A stretch of DNA of 64,000 nucleotides from Rhodococcus opacus B4 (GCF_000010805.1 NC_012522.1:186001-250000); one strand, 5' to 3'. Numbered from the stretch's first letter, positions 7,065 through 15,772 are shown. The notes: generated by a model not told the origin, from the sequence alone. Numbers and translations are program-made.

Positions 7065-8798
7065 TCACCCGGCCGCCGGCTGCACCGTCGTCGTGGTGAC
7101 TACCGGCGTGGTGGTCGCCGACTCCGTTGCCGTGCTCGCCGCGGGTTCGGCGGTGGTGGTCGCCACCGCGGACGATTCCGAAACGGCCTGCGCCGCAGGC
7201 GGCGACGTCGTGTTGGGCGTCGCCACCTCCACGGCTGTCGTCGGTTCGGCGGTCGTCGGTTCGGGCGAAGTCGTGGACGCGACCGTCGTGGGCGCCGGTG
7301 AACCGGTCGTCGTCGTGGTTGCACTGACCGCGTCGCTCGCCAGCGCGGGCTTCTTAGCGCCGGCCGTAGTGGTGGGTGCGACCTGCGCCGCTTCCGTGTC
7401 CGGTGTCGAGGCGGCGGCGAGTTTCGCAGTCGCTTGCTGCGACGCGGCCGAGCGCGCCTCGCCCTTCTCCGCTTCCTGCGCGAGGTGCGTCAGCCAGGCC
7501 GCTGCATACTGGGCAGACGTCAGCGGTCTCCCATTTCCGGCGTTCGCGTCACGCCAGTAGTCGAAGTGGTGTCCGGTCCCCTCCCCCAGCGTCTGCTGGT
7601 ACGGATCGCTCATCGCCACCTGGATCGTGTTCTGGTTGTCCGCGATGAACCCGATGATTTCGTTCCGCACCTTGGTGGGCAGGTAGACGAGGTCCACCGC
7701 CTGGTTGGACGAGATCGGACCGGTCGGCGTGTCGGACTGCGCCGCAACGGGATCGGCGGGCTTGTACGCCGGATCCGACACCTTGACCAAGACGTCGAGG
7801 AACGTCTCGTCGGACTGCATCCAATTGTCCTGCGACTGAATGTCCGCGAACGCGGCGAGAGCGATCTGCCCGAGCACCACCGCGAGATCCTGCCCTGTCG
7901 CCGGGGTCAGGCCTTCCTTCTGCAATGCGTCGACGTTCAACTGCCGTCCCACGTTGATCGCGAGTTGCAGCAACGCAATGTTCTCCGGAGCGGAGCAGGT
8001 GAGATCGCCTTCCGAGCAGAACGACGCCACCTTCCCGTCCAGCGCGCCGAAACTGCCGGACGTGCCGGGCAGAGCGCCCCTCCCGGACGTGCTGGTCTGA
8101 CCCGACTGGTAGGCCAGATCGAAACCGTCCGGATTGCGGAATTCGTTCTCGGCGCCCGGAAATGCTCCTTCGCCGAGGTTGCGTCCGGCGTCCGCCAGGA
8201 TGACGACACCGACAACGGACGCGGGATCGAGAATGTCGTACGAGCCGTCCTGGCCGTCCTGGTTCCCGACCTCCATCGCAACGCGTCTCGCGACATCGGC
8301 GCCTTCGCTGTAGCCGACGATCGAGAACTTCGTGTCCGGGCACGACGCGTGAATGGAGCGCATGACGGTTTCGGTGTTGTCGACACCGGCGTTCACGGCG
8401 TCCTCGTACGAGTTCATGTTCGCCGGATACTCGATGTAGACCGCGGCGTAGGACCCTCCGCCGACGGATTGCTGCGGGGCGTTCACCACCTCATCGATCC
8501 AGGGACTGGTGTAGTTGCTGGAGTACGACGCGGGAAGGGGCGTGCCGTCCGGTGCCACGAGCATCTGGTGGGTGCCCGGCCTCGGGCTGTCGCCGCGGCC
8601 GGCCACTGCGATGCTGACCATGTCGTAGCACGCGTCCGAGGCCGCTGCGGTCAAGGCTGTCGCCGTCGTGGCCGGCGAACCAGGGTTCGACCACGGTGTC
8701 GCGAGCAGCGCCGCGAGTCCCAGCGCGCCGGGGGCGACCAGGCTGCCTGCGATTCTCCGTCGATGCGCGACCTTGCGTGCTGACACGCGACGTTTCAT
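7065..8798 (-). CDS. Secreted cutinase-family hydrolase with Thr/Ala-rich tail
   Basis: A 577-residue exported alpha/beta hydrolase. An Arg-rich N terminus precedes a hydrophobic stretch (residues about 15-35), forming a signal peptide. The cutinase core follows: nucleophile S164 in VGYSEG (the family usually has GYSQG), a likely disulfide between C57 and C153, the FCSEGDLTC segment with the expected catalytic Asp, and a candidate catalytic His in GHHFDYW. Cutinases hydrolyse ester bonds in lipids, cutin-like polymers or short acyl esters. Residues from about 460 to the end are low-complexity Thr, Ala, Pro and Ser, probably a cell-wall spacer. It is much longer than a simple cutinase (about 220), with an inserted mid-domain as in actinobacterial PE-PPE-like hydrolases. 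Confidence 0.82.
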   Translation of the reverse strand: MKRRVSARKVAHRRRIAGSLVAPGALGLAALLATPWSNPGSPATTATALTAAASDACYDMVSIAVAGRGDSPRPGTHQMLVAPDGTPLPASYSSNYTSPWIDEVVNAPQQSVGGGSYAAVYIEYPANMNSYEDAVNAGVDNTETVMRSIHASCPDTKFSIVGYSEGADVARRVAMEVGNQDGQDGSYDILDPASVVGVVILADAGRNLGEGAFPGAENEFRNPDGFDLAYQSGQTSTSGRGALPGTSGSFGALDGKVASFCSEGDLTCSAPENIALLQLAINVGRQLNVDALQKEGLTPATGQDLAVVLGQIALAAFADIQSQDNWMQSDETFLDVLVKVSDPAYKPADPVAAQSDTPTGPISSNQAVDLVYLPTKVRNEIIGFIADNQNTIQVAMSDPYQQTLGEGTGHHFDYWRDANAGNGRPLTSAQYAAAWLTHLAQEAEKGEARSAASQQATAKLAAASTPDTEAAQVAPTTTAGAKKPALASDAVSATTTTTGSPAPTTVASTTSPEPTTAEPTTAVEVATPNTTSPPAAQAVSESSAVATTTAEPAASTATESATTTPVVTTTTVQPAAG

Positions 8799-9298
8799 GG
8801 TCTACCCCATCCGTCAGTGACGCGTTCCGAACACCCGAGTAGGTGTCAACGCGTTAACAGACAAGTCGCGCAACGCCGCTGCGGTGTTACACCCGTGCCC
8901 GATAGGTGTCGATTCAGGATGCTCGGAGGTGCGCGATGAGGATCGCCTCGATCTCCGACCGCCGCGCCGCGGACGGCAGACGCGGCGCCGTCGACCGGGC
9001 ACAAACCCGCCCCATTCCGCGCCGTCGTCGCGCCCTCGCTCCGGCGCGAGCGCTCGCAACTCCTCCAGATCCTGTGCCACCCACGAGCCCCACAACCAAC
9101 CCCCCAAAGGGTATTCGAATATACGTTCGAACTACTGCTGGCCGCAGCCCCCGGCAATAGTCGAACCGGGTCGCTCCCGGTCGGCGACCGTCGGCTCGCT
9201 CCACCGGCGGTTGTCGCCGTTCTGGCAGAATTGGGCGGACGTCGCTCGAACTGCGGCGCCCGGTTCACGCCGCGTTGTCGCACCTCGGGAGGCAAGTC
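8799..9298. other. 500-base region without an intact gene
   Basis: This stretch lies between the divergent cutinase-like and GAF-ANTAR genes. It holds a LexA-like palindrome (9115-9130) and, on the minus strand just past it, a stretch with coding character that does not stay in one frame. One frame reads WVAQDLEELRALAPERG and a second ends RRSEIEAILIAHLRAS before a stop at 8914. The pattern suggests a frameshifted remnant of a small gene once under the palindrome. I recognise no family. Confidence 0.35.
9115..9130. promoter_or_regulatory. LexA (SOS) box-like palindrome
   Basis: TCGAATATACGTTCGA differs by one base from the actinobacterial SOS box TCGAACNNNNGTTCGA. It sits in the divergent intergenic region, 168 bases before the GAF-ANTAR start on the plus side and directly before a decayed minus-strand frame. 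It may once have controlled that frame. Confidence 0.5.
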
Positions 9299-10024
9299 AT
9301 GTCGAATGATCCTTCGGAGGCGGCACATGTGGGACGCGACAGTCCCAGCGCCGTCTTCGCGAAGCTGGCGGAGATGGTGTACAACGGCGACGACTTCGAT
9401 CACGTCTACCAGGCCATCTGCGATGCCGCGGCAACTCTGGTTCCCGGGTGCGCGCATGCCAGCCTCATGCTGAAGCAGAAGGATCGCCACATCACCGTCG
9501 CGGCGAGCGACGAGGTCGCAGCGCACGTCGATGCGCTCGAGCGAGCCGAGCAGGAAGGCCCCTGCCTCGACGCGATCGAGAACGACGCACCGCAGGTGGA
9601 GGCCGAACTCGCGCGTTCGACGCAGTGGCCGCGCCTCGCCCGGCGCGCGATTGCCGAGACGCCCGTCCGGGGCGCGGCTGGGTTCCGGCTTCTGATTCAC
9701 GGACGCAAGGTCGGCGCACTCAACCTGTTCGCGGACAACCCCGGAGAGTTCACCGACGAATCGATCGATCAGGCGATCCTGATCACGGCGTTCGCGGCGG
9801 TGACCCTGACAGCGCTCCACGAACACCAGGAAGCGCAGACTCTTCGCGACGGCCTCGCCAGCAACCGTGAGATCGGGAAAGCCATCGGGCTGTTGATGGC
9901 ATTCCACGACATCTCCGAGGATCGGGCTTTCGAACTGCTGCGCAAGACGTCGCAGGACATGAACATCAAGCTCACCAGCGTCGCACGGGAAGTAATCGTG
10001 CACCACAATTCGAAATTCGACTGA
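9299..10024 (+). CDS. GAF-ANTAR transcription antitermination regulator
   Basis: A 241-residue GAF-ANTAR protein, second of two in the window. The GAF domain covers roughly residues 25-165 (from VFAKLAEMVYNGDD through GALNLFADNPGEF). The ANTAR domain at residues of about 185-235 has REIGKAIGLLMAFHDISEDRAFELL and VAREVIVHH. It should bind stem-loops in nascent leader RNA and allow read-through; the input to the GAF domain is unknown. The ATG at 9299 is preceded by GGGAGG six bases upstream, which favours it over the ATG at 9275. It faces away from the cutinase-like gene and is followed 214 bases later by a STAS anti-sigma antagonist. Confidence 0.87.
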   Translation: MSNDPSEAAHVGRDSPSAVFAKLAEMVYNGDDFDHVYQAICDAAATLVPGCAHASLMLKQKDRHITVAASDEVAAHVDALERAEQEGPCLDAIENDAPQVEAELARSTQWPRLARRAIAETPVRGAAGFRLLIHGRKVGALNLFADNPGEFTDESIDQAILITAFAAVTLTALHEHQEAQTLRDGLASNREIGKAIGLLMAFHDISEDRAFELLRKTSQDMNIKLTSVAREVIVHHNSKFD

Positions 10025-10238
10025 GTTCGAACGGTGCCGGCAATCAGTTGATGCCCACCTGGTGGAGACGTAGTGTTGATCGCGCGTAGTTGAGAACACA
10101 GCCGCAGATTGTTTTTGGAGGCCGCAGCAGTGTGCGACGTACGGATCGCGCACTCCCCCGCCGCCGTGGCACTCCTGCCAGTGCGTTCTTCCACCGACAG
10201 CGCACTGAGACCGACAGGTTCCGCGCGATCGGAGGGTC

Positions 10239-10670
10239 ATGAAAACGTTACGCACGTGGTTCCACGGAACTCTCCCGACGGCGTCGCCGGCCACCCGCTG
10301 CACCGGAGATACGTTCACCCACGATCGCGGGTTGCGAATGACCGTCGAATTCGCAGCGGAGGCGGACGCCACCGTGGGACGAATCTCGGGCGAAATCGAT
10401 GTGCTCGCGGCACCGTCCTTCGCGCTCGCTCTCGCACGCCTGACCGACGGAGTCTCGTCCGCACGTGTCATCGTCGACATGACCGCAGTCGACTTTGTCG
10501 GAACGTCGGGACTGTCGATTCTGTCCGAGTTCGCCGAATCGGCGAGGCGGCAGCACATTACGTGGGCGCTGGCGGGTAATCGAGCGGTCCTGCGCCCCAT
10601 CGAGGCCATCGGACTGAGCGCCACGATTCCGACGTGCAGCACGCTTCACGACGCGGTCGACAGGGTGTAG
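10239..10670 (+). CDS. STAS-domain anti-sigma factor antagonist
   Basis: A 143-residue protein whose residues from about 34 onward form a STAS domain of the RsbV/SpoIIAA type. The switch serine is S90 in DFVGTSGL, the site phosphorylated by RsbW-like kinases; ISGEIDVLAAPS is the conserved N-terminal strand. Unphosphorylated, it should bind an RsbW-type anti-sigma factor and free its sigma factor; the RsbW at 3227 is the obvious candidate partner. The ATG at 10239 has GGAGGG very close upstream; an internal ATG at 10338 would give just the STAS core. The first 33 residues match nothing I recognise. Confidence 0.83.
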   Translation: MKTLRTWFHGTLPTASPATRCTGDTFTHDRGLRMTVEFAAEADATVGRISGEIDVLAAPSFALALARLTDGVSSARVIVDMTAVDFVGTSGLSILSEFAESARRQHITWALAGNRAVLRPIEAIGLSATIPTCSTLHDAVDRV

Positions 10671-10760
10671 AAGATCGCGCACAGCTGATCGGGGTCGGCG
10701 ATGCCGGGGAAGCAACCCACCCGCGGGCGTTCGACGTCAGGTGCTGGGGAGACCGTGCGC

Positions 10761-11372
10761 ATGCTCCTCGACAAGGCCGGCCCGACGTATGCGTCCGCGT
10801 CGCACATCACGCTGAAGGACACCCCGACACCCCTTTTTCAACTACTGACGCTGTCGCTACTTCTGAGCACCCGAATTTCCTCGGAGATCGCCGTCTCGGC
10901 GGCCAGGGAATTGTTCCGTGCGAGGCTGCGCAGCCCGCGCGCGATGCGTGAGGCAGATCGTCGCACTGTAATTTCTGCGCTCGGCCGAGGAAACTACGTT
11001 CGCTACGACGAAAGCACAGCTACCCGTTTGCACGCCGCCGCCGTTCGAGTCGACGAGGAGTACGGCGGCGACCTGCGGCGGCTGGCTTCCGCCTGCGATC
11101 ACGCGACGTCCGCCGCGGTCCGGTTACTGACCGAATTCGACGGGATCGGCCCGGTGGGCGCCGATATTTTTCTCCGGGAAGTGCAGGACGTGTGGTCGTG
11201 GGTGCGCCCCTATTTCGACACACGAGCGCGCGAGTCTGCGCGCGATCTGGGGCTACCGGACGATCCCCACGCACTGTACGATCTCGCCCCGCCCGGCCGA
11301 GTCGCGGAACTGGCCGCCGCCCTCGTGCGGGTCTCCCTCGACTCGCAACTTCGCGACGAGGTGCGGGGCTGA
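10761..11372 (+). CDS. HhH-GPD-like DNA glycosylase homologue
   Basis: A 203-residue all-helical protein resembling the endonuclease III superfamily. The N-terminal part (PLFQLLTLSLLLSTRISSEIAVSAARELF) looks like the opening helices of these glycosylases, and FDGIGPVGADIFL is the helix-hairpin-helix DNA-contact motif. The Lys that follows the Gly pair in bifunctional EndoIII enzymes (GVGRKTAN) is replaced by Val, and no Cys cluster for 4Fe-4S follows, so it is probably monofunctional or only DNA-binding. The ATG at 10761 (GGGGAG nine bases upstream) fits where homologues begin; a GTG at 10755 and ATG at 10701 are alternatives. Confidence 0.65.
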   Translation: MLLDKAGPTYASASHITLKDTPTPLFQLLTLSLLLSTRISSEIAVSAARELFRARLRSPRAMREADRRTVISALGRGNYVRYDESTATRLHAAAVRVDEEYGGDLRRLASACDHATSAAVRLLTEFDGIGPVGADIFLREVQDVWSWVRPYFDTRARESARDLGLPDDPHALYDLAPPGRVAELAAALVRVSLDSQLRDEVRG

Positions 11373-11397
11373 AGTCCTCGAGAGTCGGTGCCGGCCC

Positions 11398-11544
11398 CTA
11401 TTCCGCTCGAACTGCAATCGACTCGCGCTCGTCGTCCTCGCGGAACATCGCTTCGATGCGGTTCTTGATCTCCACCGTGCTCATCGAGCCGCGGGAAGGA
11501 GCAAAGCCACGATTGCGAGCCGAGGTGGGCGTGAAGGTGTTCAT
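11398..11544 (-). CDS. 48-residue hypothetical protein
   Basis: A short frame starting MNTFTPTSARNRGFAPS and ending DDERESIAVRAE. The N-terminal half is polar and unstructured-looking; the second half (TVEIKNRIEAMFRED) could form one amphipathic helix. The ribosome-binding site is weak. It is 77 bases downstream of a small membrane-protein gene in the same direction and converges on the HhH gene with a 25-base gap. No family recognised. Confidence 0.4.
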   Translation of the reverse strand: MNTFTPTSARNRGFAPSRGSMSTVEIKNRIEAMFREDDERESIAVRAE

Positions 11545-11621
11545 TCCAGTGCTTTCTGTCTTCCGCGTCGGCGAGAGCCGCGGGGTGGTCGAAGTGTGTC
11601 GTCCGCGATGCGGACGTTCGG

Positions 11622-11843
11622 TCAGATCAAGAGCGCGGCAAGAGCAACGGCGGCGAGCACTGTCACGGAAGTGGCCACCGCGACGAGAATGGAGCCCGTC
11701 ACCACGATGGCGGGCGCGGTCGCGGTCGCGGCCGAAATGGAAGCGATGTACACGGTCGGGCGCAGCGTGTGCTTTGCCGCCGGCTCCTCGGCGGGCGGCG
11801 ACATCGTGCGCTGATCGTGCTGTTGCACCGTGGTGCGGATCAT
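11622..11843 (-). CDS. Small single/double-span membrane protein
   Basis: A 73-residue frame with a polar N terminus of about 28 residues followed by a long hydrophobic C terminus (residues about 30-73; VVTGSILVAVATSVTVLAAV), enough for one or two membrane spans. No family recognised. GGGGT lies upstream of the ATG, and GGGTAC with a GGTCA element 16 bases away (11873-11852) overlaps the leader. If that SigF-like element is used, the mRNA would be nearly leaderless. It probably forms a two-gene unit with the 48-residue gene. Confidence 0.45.
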   Translation of the reverse strand: MIRTTVQQHDQRTMSPPAEEPAAKHTLRPTVYIASISAATATAPAIVVTGSILVAVATSVTVLAAVALAALLI

Positions 11844-12082
11844 GTGCTGGCGTACCCCGTGATTGCGGTGGAGTGACCTGAGTCACAAACTTACGAGTAC
11901 GTTGTACATCACAACCGGCCCCCCGCGCCAGTGGCTTTACTCCCCCATCACCGCGAAACGTTCTCCTCGGTCTCCGGCGTCCCTCCAGTCACACAACCGC
12001 CCCACGCAACGCGACGTCGAGGAATGTTCACCCGGCCCCGTCCCCACCCAACTTCGCCTACTCACCGCGGCGCACTCGCGCG

Positions 12083-13105
12083 TCAGAACCAGCCTTTGCG
12101 CTTCGCCCAGACGAGCAGTGCCCCGGACATGGCGAGCATGACGAGCACGATCACGGCTACCGCGGGCCACTGCGTCCGTTCGTTCACAATCACGTTCATC
12201 CCGATGATCGAGGACAGGGCGGTGATCGGCAGCGTGACAGCCGCGATGACGGCGAGGCGTTCCGCGGCGATGGTCATCTTGGTGTTCGTGCGCGCCTGGT
12301 AGAACTCGATCGTGCCCTGCAGGTAATCCTTCTGTCCCCTGGCCATCACCGTCAGGTGCTGGAATTGGTCGACCGCGTCGAGTAGGAGGTCCTGTCCCTT
12401 GCCTGCCCCGAATGCCTCGATGGTGACCATCCTGCCGTACACCTCCCCGCTCAACGCGGCCATGGTGCCGACTGTGAGCAGACCGTGCCGGACCCGGAAC
12501 ATCTCGTCGAGGAATGTTTCCGGATCACCGAGGTGCCCGCCGGTGACCTGTTGCTCGAGCTTCCACACGTCCTTGGTCAGTTCGGCGGTGTAGGCCCGCA
12601 TCCGCGCCGTCAGCGCGGCCAGGAGCGCGAACGACAACTCGAATGCCGTGCCGGGCCGCAACTTGCCCGACTCCAGTCGGCTCAGCACCACATTCACCTC
12701 GACCATCGCCGTCGAGGGATCGATCGCCGGGTTCACGGGGCCGTGCACTGTGACCAGGTAGCGGGCACCGATGAACTGGTCCAGTTCGACATAGTGCACG
12801 TGCCCGTGTGCTCCCGACTGCGGCGCGTGCAGAACCACGAAGAGTTGGTCCACGTACCGGTGCACCTTCGGCACCTGATTGCGGTTCTTCGAATCCCGGA
12901 CGGCGAGAGGATGACAATCGAAAACAGTCGTCAACGTGTCGTGTGCTTGATCGTCCCAGGTCGGGATGTCCACCCAGACCAATCCGTCGGGCCGGTCGAG
13001 CAACTCTTTCAGTTCGGTCGCCGCGCACGAGCGCACACCGTCGTCGGAGACGAAGCGGACGTCCATTTCGGCCTCCTCGCCACGACGCACCTTCACCTCT
13101 GTCAT
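12083..13105 (-). CDS. corA: CorA-family divalent cation transporter
   Basis: A 340-residue CorA-type channel for Mg2+ or similar divalent ions. The cytosolic funnel domain covers about residues 1-275. Two C-terminal spans follow, with the invariant pore-loop motif GMN in SSIIGMNVIVNE between them; the C terminus ends AKRKGWF, the usual basic tail. The acidic residues after GMN (NERTQW) occupy the usual periplasmic loop. The true start is taken as the ATG at 13105 (MTEVKVRRGEE); the frame continuing to 13765 overlaps the divergent NYN gene. No Mg-sensing leader is visible in the 67-base intergenic region. Confidence 0.9.
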   Translation of the reverse strand: MTEVKVRRGEEAEMDVRFVSDDGVRSCAATELKELLDRPDGLVWVDIPTWDDQAHDTLTTVFDCHPLAVRDSKNRNQVPKVHRYVDQLFVVLHAPQSGAHGHVHYVELDQFIGARYLVTVHGPVNPAIDPSTAMVEVNVVLSRLESGKLRPGTAFELSFALLAALTARMRAYTAELTKDVWKLEQQVTGGHLGDPETFLDEMFRVRHGLLTVGTMAALSGEVYGRMVTIEAFGAGKGQDLLLDAVDQFQHLTVMARGQKDYLQGTIEFYQARTNTKMTIAAERLAVIAAVTLPITALSSIIGMNVIVNERTQWPAVAVIVLVMLAMSGALLVWAKRKGWF

Positions 13106-13172
13106 AGCACCCACAGTTGCCCGGTTCGGGAGACCCGTCGAATCCGGCGTCCGGAAAGGGAACACTGGGCAA

Positions 13173-13586
13173 ATGGCCGACAACAGGACTGGACTGATCG
13201 TGGTGGACGCGGCGAACGTCGTCGGCTCGCGGCCCGACGGTTGGTGGCGTGATCGGGCCGGTGCAGCCCGGCGATTGCTCGTCCAACTGGACGCCCTGGA
13301 ACAGCATCTGGACCAGCCCGCCGAGGTGGTGGTCGTGATCGAGGGTGCGGCGAAGGCCGCGGTTGCCGGGGACCCGAATCGGGAATTGAACGGCCTGCGG
13401 GTGGTGTCGGCGCACGGTTCGGGCGACGACGCGATCGTCGACGTCGTGGCCGCTGAGAAGGACGGCGAACGGCAGATCACGGTCGTCACCGCAGACCGTG
13501 GGCTCCGGGCGCGCGTCGAGGCGCTCGGAGCCGTCACGGTCGGTCCGCGGTGGCTCTTTGCGCGCATCGACGCCGCGAGTTCCTGA
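13173..13586 (+). CDS. NYN/PIN-like domain protein
   Basis: A 137-residue single-domain protein with the NYN (PIN-like) nuclease pattern. LIVVDAANVVGS near the N terminus supplies the first acidic residue and Asn, HGSGDDAIVDVV in the middle supplies further Asp residues, and VVTADRGLRARV forms the last acidic strand. Such proteins are usually metal-dependent ribonucleases; some are annotated as NTP pyrophosphohydrolases without clear reason. The target is unknown. It is divergent from corA, and its end is three bases from the end of the convergent FAD oxidoreductase gene. GGAAAGGGAAC upstream serves as the ribosome-binding site. Confidence 0.72.
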   Translation: MADNRTGLIVVDAANVVGSRPDGWWRDRAGAARRLLVQLDALEQHLDQPAEVVVVIEGAAKAAVAGDPNRELNGLRVVSAHGSGDDAIVDVVAAEKDGERQITVVTADRGLRARVEALGAVTVGPRWLFARIDAASS

Positions 13587-13589
13587 CCG

Positions 13590-15212
13590 TCAGCGGTGTC
13601 GCGGCGATTGCTGCCCGTCGGGGGCGGCCACGAGGTCGAGGATGCGGCCACGGACCTTCTTCCGCGCCCATCCCCACCGTCCGTCGTCGGCCAGGGCTGC
13701 GTGGGCCGCGTTGTATCCACACATCCCGTGGACACCGCCGCCCGGGTGGGTGGCGGAACTGGCAAGGTACAGCCGGTCGATGGACGTGTAGGGCCCGGAC
13801 GAACCAGGAGTCGGGCGGAAGACGAGCTGCTGATACAACTGGGCGGTGCCGCCGTTGACGGCCCCGCCGTGCAGGTTCGCGTTGCTCGCTTCGAGGTCGC
13901 CGGGGCGCTGCACGTTGCGGCCGACCACTCGCTCCGCGAACCCCGGCGCGTGCGATTCGAGCATGGCGTCCACTCGGTGCGCCAGCCGCTCCGCCGATTC
14001 GTCGTCGGTGACTCCCCGCGGCAGATGGGTGTAGGCCCAGGCGCTTTCGGTTCCGTCCGGGGAACGGCTGGGATCCGACGTCGTCATCTGACCGAACAGC
14101 AGGAACGGGCGTTCCGGGACGACCCCCGTCGTCAGGTCGGCCATCCAGCGGACCAACCCGTCGTCGTCGGCGCCCAAATGCACCGTTCCCGCGGATTCGA
14201 GGTTCCGGGACCGCCACGGGATCTTCCGGTCGAGTGCGTAGTTCACCTTCACGACGGGGGTATCCCATTCGAACTTCTCGAGATCGGCGCGCACACCCAC
14301 GGGGACTACCGAGGAATCGAGCAGCCGTCCGTACAGCGCCGGTGCCGACACGTCGGCGAGCACGGCGCGTCTGGCCAGGTAGCGGTCACCGCCCGCTGTC
14401 CGGACCTCGGTGGCCGCTCCCCCGCTGACCTCGATCGACGTCACCTCCTCGCCGCACCGCACGTGTGCGCCGTCCCGTCTCGCCCGCTCCGCCATCGCGG
14501 CCGAGAGAGCGCCGGCACCACCGACCGGGACGACGTACCCGTCGTCCTGCGCGAGCATGGTCAGGAGGTACCCCATGACCCCGCTTCCTGGCGAATCGAC
14601 AGGGGTATCGGCGTGCATTGCGTTACCCAGCAACAGCACTCGGGCAGCGTCGCCGTCGAACAACTCGTGCGTCATCCGGCGCGCAGGCAACATCAGGAAA
14701 CGCACGAACCGCAACGCTTCCGCGGTGCCGAGTTGGGACAGCAGTCGTCGTGGACCCCGGACCGGTGGGAACGGGCGGAACAGGGTGTCGAGAAACGGCT
14801 CCTTGACGTCCTTCCACTGCTCGAAGAGCCGGAGCCACGCCTGCCCGTCCCCCGGTTGCCGGCGCTCCAGGTCGGCCGCGGTGTCGGCCGGATCCCGGCG
14901 GATCAGTGGAGCATCGTCGTCGTCCGGATGCCTCGGGTGCCCGACCGCGGCGGGGGCCCGACTCCACCGCAGTCCCACGCCCCCGAGGTCGAGGTGCCGG
15001 ATCGCCGGGGACACCGCCGCGAGCGGATAGAACGCGCTGAAGAGGTCGGTGCGGAAACCCGGGAAGAGTTCCGCGGACCGCACCGCGCCGCCCGGTTCCG
15101 GTTGCTGTTCGAGGAGCACGACGTCCCAGCCCGCCGCGGCAAGAGTGGCCGTCGCGGCCAGCCCGTTGGGTCCGGCCCCGATGACAACGGCGTCGACTGT
15201 CTGCACTGTCAC
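13590..15212 (-). CDS. FAD-dependent oxidoreductase, phytoene-desaturase-like
   Basis: A 540-residue flavoprotein of the CrtI/phytoene dehydrogenase-related superfamily. The N-terminal dinucleotide fold reads VVIGAGPNGLAATATLAAAG, followed by the second-strand acid in LLEQQPEPGGAVRS; the C terminus has ATHPGGGVHGMCGYNAA, the typical FAD-contact motif of the family. The substrate is unknown; no carotenoid genes lie nearby, so a carotenoid role is not supported. GTG at 15212 is the start, four bases after the stop of the SRPBCC gene, so the two are an operon and perhaps act together. Confidence 0.82.
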   Translation of the reverse strand: MTVQTVDAVVIGAGPNGLAATATLAAAGWDVVLLEQQPEPGGAVRSAELFPGFRTDLFSAFYPLAAVSPAIRHLDLGGVGLRWSRAPAAVGHPRHPDDDDAPLIRRDPADTAADLERRQPGDGQAWLRLFEQWKDVKEPFLDTLFRPFPPVRGPRRLLSQLGTAEALRFVRFLMLPARRMTHELFDGDAARVLLLGNAMHADTPVDSPGSGVMGYLLTMLAQDDGYVVPVGGAGALSAAMAERARRDGAHVRCGEEVTSIEVSGGAATEVRTAGGDRYLARRAVLADVSAPALYGRLLDSSVVPVGVRADLEKFEWDTPVVKVNYALDRKIPWRSRNLESAGTVHLGADDDGLVRWMADLTTGVVPERPFLLFGQMTTSDPSRSPDGTESAWAYTHLPRGVTDDESAERLAHRVDAMLESHAPGFAERVVGRNVQRPGDLEASNANLHGGAVNGGTAQLYQQLVFRPTPGSSGPYTSIDRLYLASSATHPGGGVHGMCGYNAAHAALADDGRWGWARKKVRGRILDLVAAPDGQQSPRHR

Positions 15213-15216
15213 GACG

Positions 15217-15660
15217 TCAGGGTTTCGTGTTTCGCTCGGCGAGGAATGAAAGTCGGCGCAGGCATTCGAGATTGCGCGGGAGCACCGCCAGGTCCTGCGC
15301 AATCCGTGGGACCCAGGTCAACGGCGCAGACGCTGCGGCCTCGGACATCTCCAGGTGGCAGCCGGATTCGCGCGGCTCCAACCGGAGCCGGACCACTGCT
15401 TTCGTGGGTGATACCTGGGCAAGCAGCCGAAGTTCACGGTTCTCCTCGGCGAAGAGAACCTCGGTGGAGTCGTCGATCAGCGCGGGCCAGGACCCGACGG
15501 AGTGGTGTAGGCGGCTTCCGACCGCGGGCCAGTCGGCGGAAACGGCACGCATGCGCGTCGCCCCGACCACCCAGGACGGGTACAACCACCCGTTGGCGAG
15601 AACGGACCACACTTCCGAAGCCGAAGCCGATGTGTCGCGATGTGCCTCGATGACGACCAC
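15217..15660 (-). CDS. SRPBCC-family protein (START-like fold)
   Basis: A 147-residue protein with the SRPBCC (polyketide cyclase/START-like) ligand-binding fold: VWSVLANGWLYPSWVVGA near residue 17, a central GSRLHHSVGSWP and a long C-terminal helix. Family members bind hydrophobic ligands or act as cyclases. The GTG at 15660 is chosen because the conserved fold begins there, but an upstream GTG (15729) remains possible because the GAGGGA next to 15660 is too close to be a normal ribosome-binding site. It is co-transcribed with the FAD oxidoreductase (four-base gap). Confidence 0.7.
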   Translation of the reverse strand: MVVIEAHRDTSASASEVWSVLANGWLYPSWVVGATRMRAVSADWPAVGSRLHHSVGSWPALIDDSTEVLFAEENRELRLLAQVSPTKAVVRLRLEPRESGCHLEMSEAAASAPLTWVPRIAQDLAVLPRNLECLRRLSFLAERNTKP

Positions 15661-15772
15661 TCCCTCGAACGAGTACTGGACGGACTCTTCGCGCTTACCC
15701 TCGGCGACCCTATCGAAAACGTGAGTCACGTTGTGGTGGCCGCGGACCTGGGCTTGTGGTTTGCTCGAGCGC

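Noticed and set aside
10130..10579. GTG-initiated frame with GGAGG upstream
   Set aside because: It overlaps the STAS gene in another frame, and the STAS motif with its switch Ser is decisive for the other frame.
11890..11925. GTACGTTGTAC imperfect palindrome upstream of the 73-residue gene
   Set aside because: Too short and isolated to call an operator.
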